A stretch of 64,000 nucleotides of DNA from an uncultured Pelagibacteraceae bacterium (GCA_902595625.1 CACJQQ010000001.1:1-64000), one strand, 5' to 3'; counted from the first letter of the stretch, positions 43,899 through 55,340 are shown. Notes: a model not told the origin generated them from the letters alone. Numbers and translations: made by a program.

Positions 43899-45347
43899 AT
43901 GACCAGTAACAAAACAGTTTTTTTCTTAATCGGCGTATTACTAATCGTGTTGGGACTTTCAATGCTTGCGCCGTATTCTATGCAAGTCATATATGAAGAA
44001 AATAGCCATAGCTTTATTTCATCTTCTTTTGTAACTATATTTATTGGTATTTTGTGCATACTAGCGAATCTTGAAAAAGATTTAAAATTAAACCTAAGGC
44101 AAACTTTTTTATTCTCAACACTTGCTTGGGTAACTGTTGCAATTTTTGGAAGTTTACCTTTTGTATTATCTAGTCAAACATTCTCATTCAGTGATGCTTT
44201 TTTCGAGAGTATGTCAGGCATAACCACTACTGGCGCAACTATTATATCTGACTTAGATAATAGTCCCAAAAGTATTTTGTTATGGAGAGCTATCATGCAG
44301 TGGTTAGGTGGAATTGGAATTGTAGTAATGGCTATTACAATTTTACCATTATTAAAAGTTGGAGGAATGCAACTATTTAAAATGGAAGGTCCAGATAGTA
44401 CTGAAAAAATTTTACCAAGAACTATTGAAGTGGCTGCAATTATTATTTCAACTTATTTAGTTCTTACATTGTTATGTGGTTTTTTATACTGGGTATTTGG
44501 TATGACAATATTTGATAGTATATGTCATGCTATGACCACTATAGCGACCGGTGGCTTCTCTACTCATAATGACTCGATTGGTTTTTTTAAAAATTCAAAC
44601 ATAGAAATTATAGCAAGTTTATTTATTATCTTGGGGAGTATTCCATTTATTTCATATTTAAAATTTTCTCAGGGAAATAGAAAAATTTTCTTTCAAGATG
44701 TTCAAATAAAAGGTTTGATTTATTTATTAATTATTTCAATAGTGATTATGTTTTTATATTTACTTTTTATAAATTATGAAAGTAACTTATTTGAAAAAAT
44801 AAGAATTTCTTCATTCAATGTTATTTCTATATTGTCTGGAACAGGATATGTTACTGATGACTTTGGTTTATGGGGAAAATTCTCTTTAATTTTTTTCCTA
44901 TTTTTAATGTTTATTGGTGGTTGCGCAGGGTCCACTGCATGCGGTATTAAAATCTTTAGATTGCAGATGCTCTTAATTTTTTTAAAGAATTATGTAAAAA
45001 AATTAATTTATCCAAACAGTGTAATTTTAACTAAATATAATAATCACAAAATTTCAGATGATTTTATAAGATCAGTTATAATTTTTATTTTTTCTTTTTT
45101 ATTTATCTTTTTGATCATTGCCATGCTTCTTTCCATAAGTGGTTTAGATTTTGTAACATCAATATCTGGAGCAGCGAGTTCAATTTCCAATGTAGGACCT
45201 GGACTAGGTGAAATAATTGGTCCTGACGGTAATTATAAAAGTTTACCGAATGTATCAAAGTGGATTTTAGCTACTGGAATGCTTCTGGGTAGGTTAGAAT
45301 TATTTGCCGTTCTTGTTCTTTTCTTTCCATCATTTTGGAGAAATTAA
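43899..45347 (+). CDS. trkH: TrkH family potassium uptake protein
   Basis: FFESMSGITTTGATIISDLDN; QWLGGIGIVVMAITILPLLKVGGMQLFKME; GGCAGSTACGIKIFR. Confidence 0.95.
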   Translation: MTSNKTVFFLIGVLLIVLGLSMLAPYSMQVIYEENSHSFISSSFVTIFIGILCILANLEKDLKLNLRQTFLFSTLAWVTVAIFGSLPFVLSSQTFSFSDAFFESMSGITTTGATIISDLDNSPKSILLWRAIMQWLGGIGIVVMAITILPLLKVGGMQLFKMEGPDSTEKILPRTIEVAAIIISTYLVLTLLCGFLYWVFGMTIFDSICHAMTTIATGGFSTHNDSIGFFKNSNIEIIASLFIILGSIPFISYLKFSQGNRKIFFQDVQIKGLIYLLIISIVIMFLYLLFINYESNLFEKIRISSFNVISILSGTGYVTDDFGLWGKFSLIFFLFLMFIGGCAGSTACGIKIFRLQMLLIFLKNYVKKLIYPNSVILTKYNNHKISDDFIRSVIIFIFSFLFIFLIIAMLLSISGLDFVTSISGAASSISNVGPGLGEIIGPDGNYKSLPNVSKWILATGMLLGRLELFAVLVLFFPSFWRN

Positions 45348-45350
45348 ATT

Positions 45351-46724
45351 ATGGAAATTTACAAAAAACAAACGCTTGCTGAAACTTTCTCAGTTTATTT
45401 TGATTCCAGAATGATAAAGATATTATTGCTGGGTGCAATAAGTGGTTTTCCTTGGGTCATTATTGGGAGTTGCCTAAGTCTTTGGTTAAAAGAAGATGGT
45501 TTAAGTCGAAGCACTATAGGCTGGGCTGGATTAATTTTTGCAGTTTATGCTTTCAATTATTTATGGGCTCCAATTATAGATAGAGTTAGAATTCCTTGGC
45601 TAACAAATAAAATTGGTCACAGACGAGGATGGATTGTTTTAATGCAATCTATCATTCTTTTAAGTTTAATATTTTGGAGTGTAATTAATCCCACTACAAA
45701 TTTAGCATTAGTGATAAGTGTTGGTCTGATAATTGCAATTGCTTCAGCCACACAAGATATAACTGTGGATGCATTAAGAATTGAACAAATAGGAGAGAAT
45801 GAGGGAAAATCTATGCAAGCTGGTGCTGCAATGGCGGTTGTAGGTTGGTGGACTGGATATAAGTTAGGCGGTGTAGTTGCTCTTACTTCAGCAGAATTCT
45901 TTCAAAATCTTGGTTTTAATAATTATTGGCAGATAACTTTTTTGGTACTAGGTGCTGTAATTATAGCCTGTAACATTGGTTTAATGTTTATAAACGAGGT
46001 TTTGCAAACAGATAGAAGCGAATCTCAAAAAAAAACTGACAAAATGATTGAAGATAAATTAGGTGCCTCAAACCTTTTAACAAAAATTATTGCATGGCTT
46101 ACGGGAACAGTTGCTGGTCCTATTATAAGTTTTTTTAAAAAAAATGGTTTTAATATTGCTTTAGCAATACTTGCTTTTATTTTTCTTTTTAAAATCGGGG
46201 AAGCTTTTCTTGGTAGAATGTCAGTGATTTTCTATAAGGAAATAGGCTTTACTAAGACAGATATAGCATTGTATTCCAAGGGTCTTGGTTGGTTAACAAC
46301 AGTAATTTTTACACTGCTAGGAGGGTTATTCGCTATTAGATCTGGTGTGATAAAAGCTATGTTTGTTTCAGGAATATTGATGGCCACAACAAATTTACTT
46401 TTTTCTTTATTAGCATGGTCAGGGAAATCAGAATTATTATTTGCTATCGCAGTAATATTTGATGATATGGCCGCAGCATTTGCAACGGTCGCCTTTGTTG
46501 CTTTCATTTCGATGCTGGTAGATAGGACTTACACTGCAACTCAATATGCTTTATTAGCTTCTATTGGAACAGCAGGACGAACAACTTTAGCGGCATCATC
46601 TGGAGCTTTGGTTGATTGGTTAAATGGAGACTGGGGTATATTTTTTATCATCACGGCAATAATGGTAATTCCATCTCTTATTTTTCTTTACATGATAAGA
46701 CATAAACTTAATTTAAATGACTAA
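45351..46724 (+). CDS. MFS transporter, AmpG-like
   Basis: GFPWVIIGSCLSLWLKEDGLSRSTIGWAGLIFAVYAFNYLWAPIIDR; ATQDITVDALRIE. Confidence 0.9.
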   Translation: MEIYKKQTLAETFSVYFDSRMIKILLLGAISGFPWVIIGSCLSLWLKEDGLSRSTIGWAGLIFAVYAFNYLWAPIIDRVRIPWLTNKIGHRRGWIVLMQSIILLSLIFWSVINPTTNLALVISVGLIIAIASATQDITVDALRIEQIGENEGKSMQAGAAMAVVGWWTGYKLGGVVALTSAEFFQNLGFNNYWQITFLVLGAVIIACNIGLMFINEVLQTDRSESQKKTDKMIEDKLGASNLLTKIIAWLTGTVAGPIISFFKKNGFNIALAILAFIFLFKIGEAFLGRMSVIFYKEIGFTKTDIALYSKGLGWLTTVIFTLLGGLFAIRSGVIKAMFVSGILMATTNLLFSLLAWSGKSELLFAIAVIFDDMAAAFATVAFVAFISMLVDRTYTATQYALLASIGTAGRTTLAASSGALVDWLNGDWGIFFIITAIMVIPSLIFLYMIRHKLNLND

Positions 46725-47454
46725 ATATTTTACAAATAATTTTCCAGTAATAAATCTTTATAAGAAACCTTCAGTGAAATCTGAGATTGTTACCCAGATG
46801 ATTTATGGAGAAAGCTTTTCTATATCTAAAAAGTCAAAAAGATGGATTAAAATTAAAATTAAAGAAGATAATTATAAAGGTTACATATTAAATAAAAAAT
46901 ACTCTAATTTTTTAAAACCTACACATAAAGTAATTGCTTTAAAGGCAAACATTTTTAAATTTCCGAATAGAGTAAAAAAAAATGAAATTACCTTTGGTTC
47001 TAAAATTAAAGTAATTGAAAATAATTCGAAATTTTTAAAATTTGCAAATGGGTGGCTAAAAAAGGATGATGTTAGACCTGTTGCATATAAAGAAAAAGAT
47101 CCTTTTAGAAAAATAACCTCTTTTAAAAACATAAGATATAAATGGGGTGGTAAATCTTTCAAAGGAATTGACTGTTCGGCACTTGTACAAGTATTTTTAA
47201 ATTTTAATAATAGATTCTGTCCTAGAGATGCCAAGGATCAAGTTAAGTATTTCAAAAAAAACATAAAATTAAAAAATATAAAAAAGAACGATATTATTTA
47301 TTGGAAGGGTCACGTTGCTGTAGCTTTGTCTAATAAAAAGCTAATTCATGCCTATGGGCCAATGAAAAAAACTGTAATCATGGATATTAATCAAACAATT
47401 AAAAGAATTGAGCGGACTGCTAAACTAAAAGTAATTGGAATTAAAAGGCTATAA
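46717..47454 (+). CDS. Bacterial SH3 plus NlpC/P60 family endopeptidase
   Basis: YKWGGKSFKGIDCSALVQVFLN catalytic Cys motif; WKGHVAVALSNKKLIHAYGP; SH3-like N-terminus. Confidence 0.92.
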   Translation: MTKYFTNNFPVINLYKKPSVKSEIVTQMIYGESFSISKKSKRWIKIKIKEDNYKGYILNKKYSNFLKPTHKVIALKANIFKFPNRVKKNEITFGSKIKVIENNSKFLKFANGWLKKDDVRPVAYKEKDPFRKITSFKNIRYKWGGKSFKGIDCSALVQVFLNFNNRFCPRDAKDQVKYFKKNIKLKNIKKNDIIYWKGHVAVALSNKKLIHAYGPMKKTVIMDINQTIKRIERTAKLKVIGIKRL

Positions 47455-47563
47455 ATAGCAAAGGCAGCTTCAGTCTCCCTCCACTGCCCTTAAAGATAAT
47501 TTATCCGATTCGTAAAATTTATTTAAGACTCTTTTTAGTTGTATGTGGATATTAAAACTATAT

Positions 47564-47800
47564 TTATTTTAATATTTTTCTATACGCAAAAATTACAGCA
47601 AAAACTATTATTAATGCCGCTATTCCTTGCTCACCTAAAGCGTTAAGTAAATTAATTAAATTTTTTGTTACTTGAGAGCCAAAAAAAGCTACATCCGGTC
47701 CAAATACAATCTCTGCTATTACTGAAACGGCTAGTAATAAAATTCCTAATTCTAAAAATTTATTTAAATATTTTGTTAATGTTGAAACCCAATTAAGCAT
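47564..47800 (-). CDS. Small hydrophobic protein (78 aa), paralogue of the neighbour
   Basis: ORF with an RBS-like AAGGAAAAAATTATG; aligns with the 47890-48105 product. Confidence 0.7.
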   Translation of the reverse strand: MLNWVSTLTKYLNKFLELGILLLAVSVIAEIVFGPDVAFFGSQVTKNLINLLNALGEQGIAALIIVFAVIFAYRKILK

Positions 47801-47820
47801 AATTTTTTCCTTTTTTTTAA

Positions 47821-47846
47821 CCGCCCTAATTATAAACTTAGGGCGG
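47821..47846. repeat. Perfect inverted repeat CCGCCCTAA-N8-TTAGGGCGG between the two small hydrophobic-protein genes
   Basis: 9-bp perfect GC-rich stem in AT-rich DNA. Function not determined. Confidence 0.85.
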
Positions 47847-47889
47847 CTATATAAAAAGCTAATTCGAGGGAAGTAGCTTTAGTTGTTTA

Positions 47890-48105
47890 TTACTTAAACA
47901 AGTTTAGGATGATTATAGCTGCAATTAATCCAACTATGCCTGCATCACCTAAAGATTGTACTAAACTAATAATGTTACCAGCTATTTCGCCTACGAATGG
48001 AACATTTCCACCTAATAGACTTACAGCGATACCTAACGCAAGTAATGAAACTACTACTTTTGTTAAGCTGTCAAACATTGAAGTTAATCCTGAGATTGCT
48101 TTCAT
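47890..48105 (-). CDS. Small hydrophobic protein (71 aa)
   Basis: MKAISGLTSMFDSLTKVVVSLLALGIAVSLLGGNVPFVGEIAGNIISLVQSLGDAGIVGLIAAIIILNLFK; strong AAAGGGGGATAACATG ribosome-binding site. Confidence 0.75.
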   Translation of the reverse strand: MKAISGLTSMFDSLTKVVVSLLALGIAVSLLGGNVPFVGEIAGNIISLVQSLGDAGIVGLIAAIIILNLFK

Positions 48106-48213
48106 GTTATCCCCCTTTTTTTATTAATAAAAAATCAAAACGAATCATATTCGCATTGAATTACGAACTTTTATCATCAAGAGAGTCTACCCACACTAGA
48201 AAAGAAATCTAAC

Positions 48214-48272
48214 GACTCATAATGAACTCTTTTTACAAGCAAATGACACTTTTAATGTGTGCAATATGAGTC
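48214..48272. repeat. Inverted repeat GACTCATA...TATGAGTC enclosing an inner GACAC...GTGTGC repeat
   Basis: 8-bp perfect outer arms (48214-48221 / 48265-48272), between tRNA-Ser and the small hydrophobic-protein genes. Confidence 0.7.
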
Positions 48273-48282
48273 TTGTTTTAAA

Positions 48283-48372
48283 TGGCGGAGAGAGAGGGAT
48301 TCGAACCCTCGAAACGGTTTCCCGTTTACACGCTTTCCAAGCGTGCGCCTTCAACCACTCGGCCACCTCTCC
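48283..48372 (-). tRNA. tRNA-Ser (anticodon GGA), long variable arm, CCA encoded
   Basis: Reverse complement GGAGAGGTGGCCGAGTGGTTGAAGGCGCACGCTTGGAAAGCGTGTAAACGGGAAACCGTTTCGAGGGTTCGAATCCCTCTCTCTCCGCCA. Confidence 0.97.
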
Positions 48373-49394
48373 TAGTTATAATCATCAATTAGTTTGATGA
48401 ATCTTTCTATGAACTCTTTATTGGTTGGTAGCTTATTTTTTTTCATATCTTTTTGAATTTTTTTATAATTTTTTTTAATATTGTTTAAAGTTCCTAGAAA
48501 ACTTAAAAAATTTCTTTTTGTAACAAAAATCCCTTTTTTATCTCCTATTATATGTTTGATTTCATCAAAAATTACTACTGGTCTTCTTCTTGCCAAAGCC
48601 TCGAGCAAAACCATTGGATGACCTTCTGTGAATGAAGGCAAAACAAAAATATTGTGATCGTCGTAATGTTTTATTAATTTGGTTTTATTACTCTGTGTGG
48701 GAAGTATTTTTATATTGCTTTGATTTATATTATTTGAGCTCCCTTTTTCAGCTCCAATAATTGTCAGAGAAATATCTCTTTTATTTCTTATCAACTCAGA
48801 CAAGGCAAAAATTCCTTTTTCTACTCTTATTCTACCAACGTATAACAATTTGAAATATTTAATTTCTATATTTTTAGGTTGTCTAAGCCAAACTGAGTCT
48901 AATTGTGATGGACTAATAATTTTTCCTTTTTTTCCTCGAAGAATGTAATCTCTGCAACTTATTAAATTTGAAATGGCACCAGTTATGCTAAACATAAAGT
49001 GATAGATAAGTGGGCCAATTTTTCCTAGAATTGCTTTGTATTCTCCATAACCATCACTTCTTAAATAAACAATAGGTTTTCGTCCTAAAATTTTTAGAAA
49101 TATCGAAATTAAGAAAGTATAAGGAGAAATAGAAATTATCAAAAATTTTGAGTCTGGATTTTTTGATGCACTTTTAACCTCTGACAAATAAGAAAAAATA
49201 TTATTAAATACTTTTATTCTTTTAATCTTAATTTCATGAGATCGCTTTTTGACTGATTTTCTTCCTAATAGATTAACTTCAAATTTCTTATTCAAACCCT
49301 CTGGGGTTGATTTTAAGTCTAGGTTATCACAATAATATTTGTCTTCTTCAATTGAAATACTTTCATTTGAAAAAATAAATAGTTTTTTTTTCAT
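48372..49394 (-). CDS. Glycosyltransferase (group 1 / GT4-like)
   Basis: [56 protein letters not shown]. Confidence 0.9.
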   Translation of the reverse strand: MKKKLFIFSNESISIEEDKYYCDNLDLKSTPEGLNKKFEVNLLGRKSVKKRSHEIKIKRIKVFNNIFSYLSEVKSASKNPDSKFLIISISPYTFLISIFLKILGRKPIVYLRSDGYGEYKAILGKIGPLIYHFMFSITGAISNLISCRDYILRGKKGKIISPSQLDSVWLRQPKNIEIKYFKLLYVGRIRVEKGIFALSELIRNKRDISLTIIGAEKGSSNNINQSNIKILPTQSNKTKLIKHYDDHNIFVLPSFTEGHPMVLLEALARRRPVVIFDEIKHIIGDKKGIFVTKRNFLSFLGTLNNIKKNYKKIQKDMKKNKLPTNKEFIERFIKLIDDYN

Positions 49395-51202
49395 TATGCG
49401 TCTTTATTAATCTTTAAAACGCCGATAAAAGCTTCTTGAGGAATCTCAACTTTGCCGAATTGCTTTGATCTTGCTTTTCCTCTTTTTTGTTTTTCAAGAA
49501 GCTTTCTTTTTCGGTCAGTGGCTCCACCTCCGTGGATTTTTGTCAAAACATCTTTTTTAAAACCTTTTATAGATTCTCTTGCAACAATTTTTCCGCCTAT
49601 AGCTGCTTGAACTGGAATCATAAAATTGTGTCTTGGAATTAAATCTTTTAGTTTTTCACAAACTTGTCTGCCGGTCGTTTGTGCAAAATCTTTATGGATA
49701 ATCATTGCTAAAGCATCGACTGGTTCAGAATTAACTAAGATACCAAGTTTTACTAAGTCTCCTTCTCTATAACCAGATATTTCATAGTCAAAACTTGCGT
49801 AACCGCTAGAAATAGATTTAAGTTTGTCATTAAAATCAAATACGACTTCATTAAGCGGTAAGTCATATGATAAAACTGCTCTCTTGCCTGAGTAACTTAA
49901 ATTAGTTTGTATTCCTCTCTTGTCCTGACAAATTTTTATAATTGATCCTAAATATTCATCAGGAGTAATAATTGTTGACTTAATCCATGGCTCCTCTATT
50001 TTTTCAATTTGGGATGGATCAGGCATGTTAGTTGGATTTTGTAAATCTAAAACCTCTCCTTTAGTTTTATGAATTTTATAAATTACTCCTGGAGTTGTTG
50101 TAATTAGATTTACATCAAACTCTCTCTCAAGTCTTTCTGTAATAATTTCTAAATGAAGTAAACCTAGGAAACCACATCTAAATCCTAATCCTAATGCACT
50201 AGAAGACTCTGGTTCAAAAGAAAAACTTGCATCATTTAGTTTTAATTTTGCCAAACCATCTTTAAGTTTTTGATATTCGGAACTGTCAACTGGAAATAGT
50301 CCACAAAATACTACAGGTTTGCTTGGTTTAAAACCTGGAAGTGGAGTTTTAATAGGGGCGCTAGCGTCGCAAATTGTATCACCAACTTTTGTCTCTGATA
50401 AAGATTTAATACCTGTTATTATAAATCCGATCTCACCAGAGTTTAGCTCTCCAATATCATTAGGTTTAGGCGTGAATACTCCCACTTTTTCAACCACATA
50501 CTCTTGATCATTGGACATTAGTCTTACTTTCATATTTTTTTTTAATTTGCCGTTTATGACTCGAACTAGAATAACAACGCCGAGATAACTGTCATACCAG
50601 CTATCTACTAGTAAGCATTTTAATTTTTCATCTATAACCCCATTTGGAGCAGGTAACTTGTTTATAATTGCTTCTAAGATTTCATCTATCCCTTCTCCAG
50701 TTTTTCCAGAACAAGAAATTGCATTAGTTGTCTCAATTCCCACGACATCTTCTATTTCGGTTTTTGTTTTTTCAATATCTGAAGCTGGTAAATCAATTTT
50801 GTTTAAAATTGGTATAACCTCATGATTTATTTCTAGTGCTTGGTACACATTTGCTAAAGTTTGAGCCTCTACCCCTTGAGTGCTATCGACAATTAAAAGA
50901 GACCCTTCACATGCCGACAATGACCGGCTCACTTCATAACCAAAATCTACGTGACCAGGAGTGTCTATAATGTTTAATATATAATCTTTTCCGTCTTTAG
51001 CTCTATAATTGAGTTTTACAGTTTGCGCTTTGATTGTTATTCCTCTTTCTCGCTCAATATCCATTGAGTCTAGAACTTGTTGTTTCATCTCTCGATCAGT
51101 CAAACCTCCACATTTATGTATAATTCGATCCGCAATTGTAGATTTTCCATGATCTATGTGCGCAATTATAGAAAAATTACGTATTCTTTTTATATCTGAC
51201 AT
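49394..51202 (-). CDS. lepA: Elongation factor 4
   Basis: [55 protein letters not shown]. Confidence 0.98.
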   Translation of the reverse strand: MSDIKRIRNFSIIAHIDHGKSTIADRIIHKCGGLTDREMKQQVLDSMDIERERGITIKAQTVKLNYRAKDGKDYILNIIDTPGHVDFGYEVSRSLSACEGSLLIVDSTQGVEAQTLANVYQALEINHEVIPILNKIDLPASDIEKTKTEIEDVVGIETTNAISCSGKTGEGIDEILEAIINKLPAPNGVIDEKLKCLLVDSWYDSYLGVVILVRVINGKLKKNMKVRLMSNDQEYVVEKVGVFTPKPNDIGELNSGEIGFIITGIKSLSETKVGDTICDASAPIKTPLPGFKPSKPVVFCGLFPVDSSEYQKLKDGLAKLKLNDASFSFEPESSSALGLGFRCGFLGLLHLEIITERLEREFDVNLITTTPGVIYKIHKTKGEVLDLQNPTNMPDPSQIEKIEEPWIKSTIITPDEYLGSIIKICQDKRGIQTNLSYSGKRAVLSYDLPLNEVVFDFNDKLKSISSGYASFDYEISGYREGDLVKLGILVNSEPVDALAMIIHKDFAQTTGRQVCEKLKDLIPRHNFMIPVQAAIGGKIVARESIKGFKKDVLTKIHGGGATDRKRKLLEKQKRGKARSKQFGKVEIPQEAFIGVLKINKDA

Positions 51203-53604
51203 TAGGACCTAATTGTAGCGCCAGTTTTTTTACTTACTGTATCGATAATTTTTTTACTAATTTCGTCTAAATCATTCTCTGTAAGAGTTTTATCAATAGC
51301 TTGTAAAGTAACACTAATCGCAACCGACTTTTTGTCTTTTGGAATATTGTCTCCTTCATAAACATCAAAAGTTGACACTTTTTGAATTAAATCTTCATCT
51401 ACTTCCCTTATTATTTTCTCAAGGGTGCCTATCTTAAAAATTTTATCTAATACAAACGCAAAATCTCTTTCCGATTTCTGAAAATCTGAAGCTTTAAAGC
51501 TTTTTTTGCTTTGTCTTAATTTTTTATTAGGTTCAGGGATATTTTTTAAGAAAATTTCAAATCCAAAAATATTTTTGTCTTTGTAATCTAAGTTCTTGGT
51601 AATCGCAGGATGTATTTCTCCGAAATAGGCTAAGTGAGGTCCTTTTTCTGATTTTAAAGTTACAGACCCTGATCTTCCAGGGTGATAGCTGTGTTTAGTG
51701 TTGTCACTTACAAAAAGATTTTTTTCTTCGATGCCTAATTCAATTAATGTTTTAACAACATCGCTTTTAATATCAAAGACGTCTACATCTCTTTCTTTAT
51801 CTAGCCAGCTCCTTCTATTTATTTTTCCAGATTTTAAACCTCCAATTACAACTTGTTGCTCACCGGGGTTTTTTCCAAAAAATGTTGGGCCTATTTCAAA
51901 TAAAGATAAGTCCTCATATCCCCTGTCTTGATTTTTTTTTAAATAAATTGATAAATTTGAGAAAATTGATCGTCTTAAAACATCCAGATCGGAGGAGATA
52001 GGATTAAAAATTGCTATTTCTTTTTCACCCTTAGAAAATTGCTTGTCGATTCTAGAGTCTGTAAATGACCAGGTAACTATTTCCATATATCCTTTTGAAG
52101 CTAAAGATCTTTGTGACAAATGAAACAGTTTTTGTTTATAGTTTAAAGTATCTTGGTTTCTATGTTTGTTTGGCTCAATTAATTTAATTTTATCAAATCC
52201 CTTGATCCTAATTAGCTCTTCAATTAAATCTTCGTCCAAACTAATATCTGGTCTCCAGCTAGGAACTTCCACTTTTACAGATTTTTGACTTTTTTTACAT
52301 TTAAAACCTAGAGAAGATAAAATTTTATCAATTTCGTTGGCGGTGATTGAAATACCAATAAGTTTTTCAAATTTTTCTATTTGAAAATTAATTACCTTAT
52401 TTTTTTGATTTTTTTTCCCAGTAATTTGAAAATTACTTACTTGACCACCACAAATCTTTAAAATTAGTTCAGTTGCATGTTCTAATCCCTCTTTGATTGA
52501 GTTTGGATCGATCCCTCTCTCAAATCTATATTTAGCATCAGTATTAATATTAAGTGTCCTTGCTGTTTTTCTTATTGATGAAGGTTGAAAATAAGCTGCT
52601 TCTAAAAGTATATTTTTAGTATCAAATTCTGTAGAGGTATTTGTTCCTCCAATAATCCCGCCCAAACCTAGAACACCTGATTGATCAGAGATGACACACA
52701 TATCTTTCTTTAACTTATATTTTTTATTATCTAATGCTTCAAATATTTCGCCTTCTTTAGCATTTCTTACTATGATCTCTTTTTTAATCTTATCTGCATC
52801 ATAAGCGTGTAATGGTCTGTTTAAATCAAACATTACATAGTTAGTAATATCCACTACAGCGGAAATTGGCTTTAAACCTAATGCGATTAATTTATTTTTA
52901 AGCCATTCAGGACTTTCCTTATTAGTAATATTTTTGATATAACAGCTTCCAAAAATATCACATCCTTGGTTTTTTTCTTTTGTAATTGACGTCTTAATTT
53001 GATGCTTTATTTGTTGTTTGATTTTTTTTCTTTTAGTTTGTATTAACTTTCCAACTCCAGCTGAAGCAAGATCTCTTGCGATACCTCTAATGCCTAAGCA
53101 ATCAGCACGGTTAGGAGTTATTGAAATATCAATAGCTTTTTGAGAGCTGCTTTTAAAATAACTTTTTCCAATTTCCTTCTCTCTATTTTTTATTTCAATT
53201 ATTCCATCACTCTCATCAGATAGATTAAGTTCACTTTCAGAGCAAAGCATCCCCTTAGACTCTACTCCTCTTATTTTGGCTATCTTTAATTCAAAATTAG
53301 TTTTGGGTATTACTGCACCTGGAGGAGCATAAATTGTGACAAGACCTTCTCTGGCATTTGGAGCTCCACAAACAACTTTTAAAACTTCCTTGCCCCCAAT
53401 TGTTACATCGCAGACTTTAAGTTTATCTGCATTAGGATGTTTTTCTGCTTTTAAAACTTTTGCTATTTTAAACTTACCCATCTCTCCTGAATTTTCTTTT
53501 ATACCTTCAACTTCAAGTCCGATGTTAGTAAGCTGATTAATTATTTCGCTTTCTTTAGCAGATGTTTTTAAATGCTCTTTAAGCCAAGGAATTGTAATTA
53601 TCAT
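51202..53604 (-). CDS. pheT: Phenylalanyl-tRNA synthetase beta subunit
   Basis: [57 protein letters not shown]. Confidence 0.97.
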   Translation of the reverse strand: MIITIPWLKEHLKTSAKESEIINQLTNIGLEVEGIKENSGEMGKFKIAKVLKAEKHPNADKLKVCDVTIGGKEVLKVVCGAPNAREGLVTIYAPPGAVIPKTNFELKIAKIRGVESKGMLCSESELNLSDESDGIIEIKNREKEIGKSYFKSSSQKAIDISITPNRADCLGIRGIARDLASAGVGKLIQTKRKKIKQQIKHQIKTSITKEKNQGCDIFGSCYIKNITNKESPEWLKNKLIALGLKPISAVVDITNYVMFDLNRPLHAYDADKIKKEIIVRNAKEGEIFEALDNKKYKLKKDMCVISDQSGVLGLGGIIGGTNTSTEFDTKNILLEAAYFQPSSIRKTARTLNINTDAKYRFERGIDPNSIKEGLEHATELILKICGGQVSNFQITGKKNQKNKVINFQIEKFEKLIGISITANEIDKILSSLGFKCKKSQKSVKVEVPSWRPDISLDEDLIEELIRIKGFDKIKLIEPNKHRNQDTLNYKQKLFHLSQRSLASKGYMEIVTWSFTDSRIDKQFSKGEKEIAIFNPISSDLDVLRRSIFSNLSIYLKKNQDRGYEDLSLFEIGPTFFGKNPGEQQVVIGGLKSGKINRRSWLDKERDVDVFDIKSDVVKTLIELGIEEKNLFVSDNTKHSYHPGRSGSVTLKSEKGPHLAYFGEIHPAITKNLDYKDKNIFGFEIFLKNIPEPNKKLRQSKKSFKASDFQKSERDFAFVLDKIFKIGTLEKIIREVDEDLIQKVSTFDVYEGDNIPKDKKSVAISVTLQAIDKTLTENDLDEISKKIIDTVSKKTGATIRS

Positions 53605-54668
53605 TTGCTTAATCCTCTATAATTAGTTGGGACATCTAACGGATCAAATCCAAAATGACTTAGCCATCTATAGTCTGCCTCAAAGAAAGCTCTTAAATCA
53701 TTAATTCCATATTTTAACATAGCTAAACGATCAATCCCTATTCCGAAGGCGAAGCCTTGATATTTTTTTGTATCTATTTTAACATTTTTTAAAACGTTAG
53801 GATGAACCATTCCACATCCTAAAATTTCTAACCATTTATCACCATCTCCTATAACAATTTTTCCTTTTTCAATTTTATATCCAATATCAACCTCAGCTGA
53901 TGGTTCAGTAAAAGGAAAATGACTTGGTCTAAATCTCATCTTAACATTTTTAACTTCAAAAAATTCTTTTATAAAATAATCTAAACACCCTTTAAGATGT
54001 CCCATAGTTATACCTTTATCAATATGAAGACCTTCAAGTTGATGAAACATTGGGGCATGAGTTTGGTCACTATCACATCTGTACGTCCTACCTGGTACAA
54101 TTATTTTGAATGGTGGTTTGTTAGACAGCATCGTTCTAATTTGCACTGGCGATGTATGTGTTCTTAACAATAATTTTTTGTTTTCCTCTAGATAAAAAGT
54201 ATCGTGCATATCCCTGGCTGGGTGTTCCTCGGGAGTATTGAGTGCTGTAAAATTATTGTATTCTGACTCAACATCGGGCCCTTCTGCTACTGAAAAACCT
54301 ATTTCAGAAAAGATAGAAGATATTTCGTCTATAACTTGTGATACTGGATGAATTTTACCCTGTCGATCAGGTCTTATTGGAAGAGTAACATCAACTTTCT
54401 CATTTTTAAGTTTTTCATTTATTTCACTGGTTTCGATTTCAATATTTTTTTGTTCTAATTGATGTGTCAAATCATCTTTTATTTTATTTAGATTAGAAGC
54501 AAACTCTTTTCTTTTTTCTGGATCTAAAGATCCTAGAGATTTGAATTGTTGGGTAATTTGACCATTTTTTCCGAAAAATTCTGTCTTAATATTTTGAAGA
54601 TCTTCTTTTGTTTTAACGGAGTCAATCTTTGCATTAAATACTGAACTTATTTTATCTAAATCACTCAT
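53601..54668 (-). CDS. pheS: Phenylalanyl-tRNA synthetase alpha subunit
   Basis: [50 protein letters not shown]. Confidence 0.97.
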   Translation of the reverse strand: MSDLDKISSVFNAKIDSVKTKEDLQNIKTEFFGKNGQITQQFKSLGSLDPEKRKEFASNLNKIKDDLTHQLEQKNIEIETSEINEKLKNEKVDVTLPIRPDRQGKIHPVSQVIDEISSIFSEIGFSVAEGPDVESEYNNFTALNTPEEHPARDMHDTFYLEENKKLLLRTHTSPVQIRTMLSNKPPFKIIVPGRTYRCDSDQTHAPMFHQLEGLHIDKGITMGHLKGCLDYFIKEFFEVKNVKMRFRPSHFPFTEPSAEVDIGYKIEKGKIVIGDGDKWLEILGCGMVHPNVLKNVKIDTKKYQGFAFGIGIDRLAMLKYGINDLRAFFEADYRWLSHFGFDPLDVPTNYRGLSK

Positions 54669-54716
54669 TAGGTAATTGATTTTTTATATTAAGTTGAGAT
54701 TAAATCAAAGACCCTT

Positions 54717-55073
54717 TTAAGCTAGGGAGGATTGAACTTTTTTTACTACTGTTTTAAAGACTTCAGGATTATTGTAAGCAAGCTCTGCTAGAACTTTTCT
54801 ATCTAGCTTAATTTTTGATTTAGCTAAACCGTTAATAAATTTTGCATAAGTCAATCCTTCAGCTCTTACACCAGCATTAATTCTTTGAATCCATAATGAT
54901 CTAAATTCTCTTTTTTTGGCCTTTCTATCACGATAAGCATATTGCATCGCCTTCTCCATTGCTTGCCTAGCTATACGGATAGTATTTTTTCTTCTACCTC
55001 TTTGGCCTTTTACAGATTTTAAAACTTTATTATGTTTTGCTCTACTAACTACACCACGCTTTGTTCTAGCCAT
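54717..55073 (-). CDS. rplT: 50S ribosomal protein L20
   Basis: [35 protein letters not shown]. Confidence 0.98.
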   Translation of the reverse strand: MARTKRGVVSRAKHNKVLKSVKGQRGRRKNTIRIARQAMEKAMQYAYRDRKAKKREFRSLWIQRINAGVRAEGLTYAKFINGLAKSKIKLDRKVLAELAYNNPEVFKTVVKKVQSSLA

Positions 55074-55074
55074 A

Positions 55075-55281
55075 TTATCCCCTTAAGTTATATGGCATAT
55101 ACGATTTGACTATTTTAGAGTCTTGTTTAGTCATAATTGTAGTGCCTCTTTGTTTTCTAATTTGTGAATTTGTTCTTTTAATCATACCATGTCTTTTACC
55201 GGCTTGTGGCATTTTAATTTTACCTGTAGCAGTAAATCTAAATCTTTTTTTCGCTGAGCTTTTTGTTTTAAGTTTTGGCAT
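55075..55281 (-). CDS. rpmI: 50S ribosomal protein L35
   Basis: [36 protein letters not shown]. Confidence 0.98.
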   Translation of the reverse strand: MPKLKTKSSAKKRFRFTATGKIKMPQAGKRHGMIKRTNSQIRKQRGTTIMTKQDSKIVKSYMPYNLRG

Positions 55282-55340
55282 AAAATATTCGGACTTATAT
55301 AGCCATTAATAAATCTTTACAAGATGATATTATTGGTGAT

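Noticed and set aside
47455-47500. GGCAG...CTGCC near 47465-47490 as a terminator for the NlpC/P60 gene
   Set aside because: The stem is only about 5 bp with a long loop and no following T-tract; too weak to report as a feature.
47909-48127. Plus-strand ORFs 47909-48127 and 47997-48212
   Set aside because: Antisense to the small hydrophobic protein gene, which has a strong RBS and a paralogue; the antisense frames have neither.
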